Source of the DNA: Fennellomyces sp. T-0311
Taxonomy: Eukaryota; Mucoromycota; Mucoromycetes; Mucorales; Lichtheimiaceae
DNA: 64,000 nt
Assembly (NCBI GenBank): GCA_025266875.1
Contig: JALLLT010000003.1
Span: 1,488,001 to 1,552,000 of the forward strand
Direction: 5' to 3'
A program made the translations under genes and the position numbers. The stretch's first letter is position 1, and each line of letters starts with the position of its first letter. The notes below the pieces were generated by a model, which worked only from the letters and a program-made list of their open reading frames with translations, did no database searches and was not told where the DNA came from. Positions 56,405 to 64,000 of the stretch are shown here, one piece after another.

Positions 56405-57583
56405 TTAATCATCAAAAAATGAATCTATTATTGCCTCTTTGTCCCCGCGAAATCCTCCCGTGCCCGTAAACACGGCATCTGTCACGTATGACTCCGTTTG
56501 TTCCCAGTCAATTTGTTGCTTTGACCCGTCGCTCTTTATCAGGGCATGGTATATAATAGCCCAGTCCGAGTTACAAGAGAAGTCCTGCCTGTAACCCGGG
56601 CGACTGGGATCATTTGCCCCAGATGCCACGCGATAGTACATCTGTATATATAAGGTAAGACTGAAGTAAAAATATATATTAGTTATGAAATTACCGCTAG
56701 GCCGACGAGAACAATAATCTCGCGCGTGATACGCGTTATGGTTTTTGGCAGCCTTGGTCTGCCAGATGTTTCGCAAAACATCACCTTCTTGATGCAATCA
56801 ATAAGTGCATCACTTTGGAACTTCTGGCCGTTGCTGCTGTACCCTCGGCGGAGGAACCTGTGAGATATACCATATGAGCAATTGTATATATCCAAGCGGC
56901 ATATTGTACTCACCTCTGCTTCTCCAGCAACTCCGTGTAGTACTCCTTGTTGCGGTTACCCGGGATGGTAACAGCATCGATTGTAAAATCGAAGCCAAAG
57001 AACGAGTACGTGTCCAAAAACTCACGGACACTGTTGTGCATAGCCGTGCGGCGTGCACCAATGACTGTTGTATACTGCTCAAATGTACTGTAAGGATATG
57101 GAAATTAATTGTCAACAATCGTTAAGCTTACGGCAGTCACTAGGTTCTGGGATATCGTGTAATGAACCAGCTCGCCCTGCTGGACCCCATTGATTTTCAT
57201 AACCAAGTCCAGTACACGCCGGCTTGTTTCTTTGTACGCGTCGCGCAAGGGAAAAGCATTGAGTAAATAACTGTCAAGAGCTGAAAGCTTAACGAAGTCA
57301 TGCTCCTTGGTGGAATCACGTTCAATCTTCAGCTCAATCCTATAAATCAATTTAATAATTAAGAAACAGTAGGCGGAGGTGGTACAATTATTTACGAGTG
57401 CTTCTTCAATTGGCTTTTGTCTAGAACTGGTTCTTCTGTTTCTGCACGCGAGTTCCTTTGAGCGGTACGCTCGTACATGGCCTGCTTTTTGGATACGTGC
57501 TCTGTCGTATGGTTGTCGCTGTCGCTTTCTTCGTCCGCATTGGAGTAAAAAAAAGATTTCTGTCGCTTCAAAGTGCCCGTCAT
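56405..57583 (-). CDS. Orphan five-exon protein in the mobile-element zone
   Basis: Predicted 318-residue protein, exons (minus) 57583-57396, 57339-57132, 57074-56914, 56857-56695, 56641-56405; all phases agree. The N-terminus is charged (MTGTLKRQKSFFYSNADEES, then LDKSQLKKHS). Next are LSALDSYLLNAFPLRDAYKE, TTVIGARRTAMHNSVREFLD, FGFDFTIDAITIPGNRNKEY and LPKTITRITREIIVLVGLAM. The C-terminus contains DWAIIYHALIKSDGSKQQID and ends DSFFDD. No family was recognised. Acceptor 3 is GAGCAG rather than the nearer TTACAG, because only the former keeps frame. The intact structure beside decayed elements suggests a maintained gene, perhaps lineage-specific or transposon-associated. Confidence 0.65.
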
Positions 57584-58223
57584 GTTGATGAAAATGAAAA
57601 AGAAAAGATGCTTAGGATGAGATAATTCAGCTAGGTATTTTAATAGATTACACTGGAATGTGAGTAGCTCAAGAATGTGCTATGCGTTACACAGTCTGTA
57701 CCCCCTGATTATGAATGTCCCGTGTTTAACCACCCATCCATACAAGCTTCACAGTGTTGTCATATGTCACTCTAACTCAACGACTCACTCCTTGAAGCAG
57801 CTTTATAGTTCGCTTTCACTTACCGGCCAGAAACGTTTAGCATTATAACAATATACTAAAATTGGTACTCAGTGATATGTGTAATGCAAGGCTGCATAAG
57901 TGTAAATGATGTCTGTGGTTTCATGCATAATCGGCAATTAAGGAGGTACATTAATTTTTGCTCGGTTGTCCGTGTGAATACGTACAGGTACCTACCTGCT
58001 GTTTCAGTCGGTATCATATATTGAGCGGCTGCAGAAAAAAACGTGTAAAAGGATAAATGCACATATTGCCACACATGTTATTTAGGTAGATTTTTTTTAA
58101 TTATCCTCGTGCATAGCAATTTGCGTGTCGCATTTGGATCATTACATGCTTTACATTTGTGTGAACGTTTATATTTTCTTATTACCTGTATACGCCAATC
58201 AGTAATCAATCGAAGAACGAATA
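57584..58223. other. Divergent intergenic region upstream of the transposase gene
   Basis: It separates the start of the orphan gene (minus) from the transposase start (plus). I searched by eye for terminal inverted repeats matching sequence after 61852 and found none. Confidence 0.45.
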
Positions 58224-61200
58224 ATGACAAGCGGTCCATGTCCATTTGACAGATGTGGCTACAAACCATACAAGAATGTGCAGTCTCATATCCAACGTGC
58301 ACATCCAAATGAACCGTTACCCGACAGAATTTTTACCGAATCTGTATGATTAATTGCAATAATCATACTTACAGCTTATGTAACTAACTCTAGGTTGCTT
58401 GATTTCGCCAAAATCAGGTGGGAACTAGACAATTAGGTTCGCGTAAACGCCCTCCCCAATCTGACAATAGCGAAGAGCCTTCTCAAAGTGAAGAGATACG
58501 GGAGACCCAAAAAAACAGCTTGCGTGAAGGTTAGTAGGGCTTCACTTTAAACATTTTAGTGATTGAAATGCGGTCGTATACATATAGAAAAGAGCTTTGA
58601 GTCACCAAAGGATTACGGTGAATTTATTGTCGAAGATCTTCATAAATTTAATGCATTGGAAAAAGCTATAATCAGGTTCACTCTTGATAATGAGCTGTCA
58701 CATATTCAATACGAGCGGTACGTAATATGACTGTACTAGCATTAAACGATGGATTTATGCTGAGATATTTCAACATAGGCTTGTTTGTATTCTAGAGCGT
58801 GCGCGGAGAAGCGAAGAAGTGATTTCATGTAGGACATGGGAGACTGTAAGAGAAAGGGCCAAGGAAACAGTTAAAAAACAGAATCTTGTGAGTAGCAAGC
58901 AATAATTAAAGAATTTTCGCTCACTAAGTTTTGCAGGATTTCAAGGAATACGCAATCGATGTAAACACAGTCAAAGACTTCCCTGAAAACAAACAGCTTT
59001 TGTTTCAGTCTTCGATCGGGAAGCAACCCACTTTATATTATCGCGACATTTTTGACGTGTCTGAGAGCATATTTAGTGATCCAAGTTTTCAAAACCATAT
59101 TGTTTTGACGCCATCAAAACTATACCGAGGAGATGAGCGTGTATATACCGAGATACATACTGGAGATTGGTGGAACAATGCGCAGGTAAAATTTCTACCC
59201 CGCGATATGAAATGCTTTACAGTTTTGCCTTGATACAAATAGTCTAATAGCAAGGCGTTACTATTGACTATATAGGAAGAGATCGGAAAGGATAAAGTTG
59301 TCTTGTCCATAATGCTGTCATCGGATCAAACTGTGATCTGGGAAAATCAGCGCTATAAAGCTTGGCCGGTGTATATTAAGCTCGGTGGGTTAAGGCTTAC
59401 ATTTGCACTTCAAACTCATAAAAATATTGCATGTAGGAAACGTACCAATGTCGATTCGTAACAAGTACAGCTCTAGATCTGCTCGTACGCTCGCTTATCT
59501 TCCAATTATTGAATCGAAGGCGTACGGCAAATCGGATTGGTTCCGCATTGCAAAGAAAGCAATATTCCATCATGCAATGTCCGTTATATTGGAGCCTTTC
59601 ACCAAGAAAAACGAGTAAGCGTACGATATATAATTTATACTCTTGTGAACTAACAAGTTTATAAAAGATTTCTGATGCGTGGTCCAATGAACTTGCTCTA
59701 TAATTGCGTTCCATTCCTCGCAGCGTATACCGCTGATTATCCTGAACAGTGAGTTCGAAATATGTATAGAAAAAAAACAGGAATAGCATTAACGAGTGCC
59801 GGTAAAGGTGCTTACTTGCAACAACTCGCCAAGGCGACAGTACTAAATGTCCCTGTCCTCGGTGTACCATAACAAAGGACTTGCTGCATGATCCTTCCTC
59901 AAAGCATCCATGTGCTAAACCTCGAACTAACAAGGATTCGAAAGAACTGTATTGGGAGGTAAAAGGCGCACCGAATAAAAGTAAGGCAGAGGACATCTGT
60001 AAAGAGCATTCGATACATCCAGTATATGTGAGTACTTTTACAAACGTCTCCATTTGTAATGCATATATATAACAACCAATTAACGAACGCGACATGGGCG
60101 GCTAGAATGCATTTTGGGACTTGCCACGATTTGACATACATTCAGCATTACTAGCAGATGACTTGCACCAGCTAGGAGGTGTTCTTGGTGATCACCTTAT
60201 GAGCTTTATCGAGGAACTTATAGTCAATGAGCATGGAAATGAGGCATTGGACACGGTTACTGCACGGTAACTTGAAATGTTTCCGCTCTATTGAATACGT
60301 CCTTTATTAATTATTATGTGACAAAGGGCGAGAAACCTACCAAGATATCGTGGTTTACGACATTTCGAGAACGGTATTTTGCCATCATGCTTAAAAAATG
60401 CGACATATCACGAACTTGTTGATTGTATGAAGGTGATAGCAAAGCAGTATTGGCTCCTCTAATCAACACTTGTATCTAACTGTGTGTTTTTATTCATACG
60501 ATAGTGCCTGCTACCTTGCGTCTACGATTTAATCCCATCGCAGGCAGCAATGTGCTTTAGATACTTCATTGACTTTTGGTTTCTAGCAGCGGCAAAAGAA
60601 CATGATGAAACATCGCTGACTTTTATGGAAGAAACTTTGGAGAACTATGTTCAGTCTAGCTCTATATTCATTCCTTTGTCACCGGTGAGTTGTAAAAAGC
60701 GGATATAAGAAACAATAGTAGAGCATAGCGCTTATACTAACGTATAAACATAACCTATTGAACATTTTAGACTGGTCTCAACTTCCCGAAGCAGCATGCA
60801 CTTTCCAAATATGTCGGTGACATTCGCGAAAAAGGAATAATTTGTAACTACAGTACAACACAAACCGAAAATCAGCATAAGTTCGACGCGAAAAAGCCAG
60901 CAAAACGAACAAACAGGCAACGCTCCACTTTCACAGGACAAGTCAGTGAACATATTTTTTAGATTTATGTAGTTGAAGGATCTTTACTTAAACAGCATGA
61001 GATAAGGCGGTAGAATTCATAAGCGTTCGTGACGCACTTCTGGTGATGACGAGCTCTACCAAACCTTTTTCTGACACCAGCAAGTTTTCGAATCGAATAA
61101 CAGAGCACAAGTTTATGTCTCCGGACAACGGCGAAACAACAATAGATTCCCTATCGGAAAACAATCTATACAAAGATTTAGAATCTATAATCGAAGGATA

Positions 61201-61851
61201 CATCGATGATGTGAAATTGAATAGGCTAGGACGAAAGAAGCGTTATAATATGCCAAGAGTGGAAGTAAAAAAGGTAGATCATCAATGCACACACTGTTCA
61301 AAGCATCTTCCCAGTAAACATACAACTAATTTCGTACATTATAGGTTAAAGTGTTCAAAGAGCTACGCGTGTACGACTATGACGATGAAGGGGACTGTTA
61401 CGAGGATATCATCCGAGCAAATCTTAACTACCGCCAAAGTGTCCGGATGGATTTCGTTCTTTATAGGATTGAGGACGATAACGATGCCCCTATTCGTGTT
61501 GGACAGGCACTTATGTTTTTCAAGATGGATTACGGCGAAGAGGAATTAGATCTGGCACTCATACAAGACTATCCATTTAAAGCGGTACGCCATCCAACCG
61601 GTTCTCCTGTACTTCAATCTCCGCACTCGAGATACAAGGGGAATCGAAATGTTATCGATGCGGACCGGATTGAAAGGGCAGCATATGTGGTTCCTGATTA
61701 TAGGACAGAAACATCTTCACCTGGACAGTACGAGCAATATTTGCTGGTACAGGACATAGATCAAGATTGCTGGCGACGATTCGCTACCAATCTGCCCAAG
61801 AAACGTGGTCGACCACCAAAAGATACTGCCAATCGTAACGATCGACAATAG
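58224..61851 (+). CDS. Plavaka/KDZ-type transposase, apparently intact, with zinc finger and AT-hook
   Basis: Predicted 895-residue protein in 16 exons: 58224-58343, 58418-58529, 58588-58717, 58779-58887, 58937-59185, 59276-59384, 59437-59614, 59668-59748, 59781-59801, 59841-60027, 60106-60266, 60327-60432, 60505-60684, 60771-60941, 61007-61273, 61345-61851. Every junction is GT-AG and in phase, with no internal stop. A C2H2-like finger opens the protein (CPFDRCGYKPYKNVQSHIQRAH without the last two residues being needed). The core has TGDWWNNAQ, VVLSIMLSSDQTVIWEN, YKAWPVYIKLGNVPMSIRNK, FLAAYTADYPEQ, KCPCPRC, ALLADDLHQLGGVLGDHLMS, NFPKQHALSKYVGDI and TENQHKFDAKKPAKRTN. This is the order of fungal Plavaka (KDZ-group) transposases. 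Candidate catalytic acids are the D of SSDQT, a D of ADDLHQL and the E of TENQH. The C-terminus carries an AT-hook (KKRGRPPK). Domesticated gene and active element are both possible. Confidence 0.85.
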
Positions 61852-64000
61852 TATTTATGGATATTTAATCGTAGCATCGTAATTTTTATGTCATGATACG
61901 TATAGATTGTAATACTTGGGTTACTTTTTGGAGTTTATTAGAGAAGGGAATTAAGCGTAACGTTGTGTCGGATACTATCAGATATGGGAACGGCTCTGAA
62001 ATAGGAATGGTTGTCCTACCAAAGGCATGAAAGGCGTTATATGGACATCCAGAGGCACCAAAGACAATGGATCCTTTGGATGGCCCTAAATGACATCGAA
62101 TGGCATGCATTCCAAGCTAAAGGCACAAATGGCTCTGGGAAGGTAACTCCGATGAGAAACTTTTCCGATGTATGCCATAAAAACCTGGAGCCACAAAATC
62201 GGAACTACTATGTGCTGTTAAAAGTGTATTTGATCAATAAAGCGCCATGTACTGGCGCTAATACCATTTCTGGCAAGCCATAAAGCAGCGGCCATTTGCA
62301 AACACAAGTATTTTTGGGTTTGCATTAAGAAGCCTAACATTTAAGTTTTGGTTTTGATCTTTGAGTTTGAAGTTTAACAGATACTGAGCCCGCAGTACGC
62401 ATAACAAAAAACCAATAGATTATGCGCCGCTATGATACAATATATCGGATGTTCGCCGCGCACATACTGTGTCGGAAAACAAAGTTCTCGGTATCCATGA
62501 TGATTTTATATACCATAAAAGTTTTTTTTCCTTTTTACTGGGCACTCAGCGACGGAATGAACTTGAGACTCGGGTACCAGTTACGTACTTCGTTGAGATC
62601 ATAAACATAAAAAAAGGCGAGTTGGCAGTTTGACTACTTTCTAGACATAAGACTTTTATGCCTTCCAAAAGGTACAAGGCAATTATAACATACATTTTTT
62701 ATAGTGCTGTCAAAGAAAAGTACTATTACCTGTTTTATTACGCTCTTATGGAAAAAGATTTATCTTATGCCCGTGATTTTATGGACGTTCACAGTTCATC
62801 TGAGTTTGCTGGGAATTACCCGTGAAAACAAACCGGGGGTCTCAAATGACTCTAGAAGGACTCAAACATCGGGTAACAGACTATTTTCAATTAGGATACC
62901 TTTACTTTAACCAATACTGTACATCCAACGCTTTTTGCTTCAGATTGAAGTCCGCTCGTGCTTCATATGGAATTACCATTTTCCTAGTATATCCCCATTT
63001 AAAAGCTGCATCGTGTGATATCCCCGATCGTGAGTGCAATTACGTTCGTTCTTACAGATTGCTAAATAAAAGGCGTTTTCTGAGTAAGTCAAAAGTTATA
63101 ATCAAATATGACGGCGCCGAACAACTACTATATTTTGATCCCCTGTGTAACAAACATTCAAGCTTATTCAGAGCTCCTATCACCCTAAGAGTTTCAGAAG
63201 AACATGCAAAAAACGCATCATACAGCTTTGAATATATCATTCAACCACTTTGCTGTAATTGATCTCCTATAATGATTCGTGTGCTTTGCGTAAAGTTCCT
63301 ATTAGAGTATGACCGAAATGTTTTTTAGAACATCACCAGATTTCAGCAGCCAAGAAAAACTATTTACGTCCGTTTACCTTACACAGTAGCATACATTAAA
63401 ATAGGGATGCTCTCACCATTTCGGATGAATTGAGTAGTAATCTACTCATGATAGACGCATGCGCTATTGGTGATCGAAGGAAACGCGGCTCCTTTTCTAT
63501 GTCACACTGAACATGGCCAGCTATACGTATTTAATATGAACAAAAGTTGCATATCTAGAAAGACAATAGAAAAGATATCAAATCCTTCGATCAAAAAATC
63601 TAATATTTCATGCATGTATTCTCAATAGCTACTGCTATATTTTGAAAACCAATTAATATTGTACGAGCTTTATAGTCAAACAAAGTATGTACTCTTCAGG
63701 TTTCTGTAAAACTACGTTTAGATCCAATTGATTACGGAACCATTGACACGTAAACTGATGCTATGCACCCCAGAAGGAACTAATGGCTCAACATTATTGT
63801 TATTGTTGGGGTAACACACTTGTTGGCACAGCTCACTTCGGCTATGAAAGAATTTACGCTGCCGTGCCAGCTCGCCGCGAGTTTCGCCACCATTTGAGGA
63901 GTATGGAGAATTACATTACGCATGCTTATATTCGCTGTAGGCTAAGCTCAATAAACGAATACACACACGTTATTTTTATTGCACTACTTGTATAACACAT
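61852..64000. other. Right end of the window, no firmly supported gene
   Basis: A 146-codon plus-strand frame at 62822-63262 (contains SKSKVIIKYDGAEQLLYFDP and RAPITLRVSEEHAKNASYSF) has protein-like composition but no recognised motif or flanking exons. It may be a real orphan or a relic. The rest is AT-rich. Confidence that it holds no RNA gene is limited by reading by eye. Confidence 0.35.

Noticed and set aside
59397..60095. 232-codon minus-strand frame
   Set aside because: It is antisense to exons 7-10 of the transposase gene and lacks motifs.
57584..62100. Terminal inverted repeats around the Plavaka-type gene
   Set aside because: I compared flanking sequence, including CACTA-like words, and found no inverted match or short duplication. 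Pairing with the ends at 53770/55764 is not supported.
1..64000. tRNA, rRNA, snRNA genes or CRISPR arrays
   Set aside because: I saw no cloverleaf B-box words with matching arms, no rRNA-like stretches and no regular spacer arrays. A small RNA could be missed by eye.

Overview
The window looks like nuclear DNA of an early-diverging fungus, most likely a Mucoromycota (Mucorales-type) genome. Genes are split by many 50-75 nt GT-AG introns, often with CTAAC/CTGAC-like branch sites. Intergenic DNA is AT-rich. The gene set (SIVA-like zinc finger protein, FHIP, DGAT2, UFD1, Utp22, a NUMOD4/HNH protein, a Plavaka-type transposase) suits that group. The assignment is inference; no rRNA, tRNA or mitochondrial marker was seen.

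Layout. (1) 2.3-8 kb is a compact housekeeping block: a CaMKK/SNF1-activating-type kinase, a SIVA-like protein sharing a 76-bp divergent promoter with an L1-domain ribosome-biogenesis protein, a CD2BP2/Lin1-like splicing protein and a glycerate-kinase-like P-loop protein. (2) 8-18 kb holds a small orphan gene, a decayed exon of a PWWP-gene paralogue, a gene with three tandem NUMOD4-HNH modules, and about 6 kb of repeat-bearing DNA with a 164-bp inverted repeat pair. (3) 18-23.4 kb holds a PWWP chromatin protein, a small membrane protein and a class II histone deacetylase with an N-terminal chromo-barrel/Tudor-like domain. (4) 23.4-28.8 kb is AT-rich and almost empty. (5) 28.8-35.2 kb holds DGAT2 facing an ER-type alpha/beta hydrolase, then UFD1 and a low-complexity protein. 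(6) 35.2-39.6 kb is mostly empty with decayed coding fragments. (7) 39.6-46.6 kb holds FHIP and Utp22. (8) 46.6-64 kb is a mobile-element zone: a Tc1/IS630-like transposase relic cut by a hAT-like end, an 863-bp hAT-type element with a perfect 8-bp target duplication, tandem hairpins, a 100-bp mariner-type MITE, a 1,995-bp element with CACTA-type ends and a 3-bp target duplication, an orphan 5-exon gene and an apparently intact 16-exon Plavaka/KDZ-type transposase gene.

Functional themes. Ribosome biogenesis (L1-domain protein, Utp22), chromatin (PWWP, HDAC), triacylglycerol metabolism (DGAT2 and the facing hydrolase), ER/endosome protein handling (UFD1, FHIP) and mobile DNA. The strongest candidates for something new are the intact intron-rich transposase with zinc finger and AT-hook, and the triple NUMOD4-HNH protein. 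All splice models were built by hand from reading-frame continuity and GT-AG sites and were not tested against RNA.
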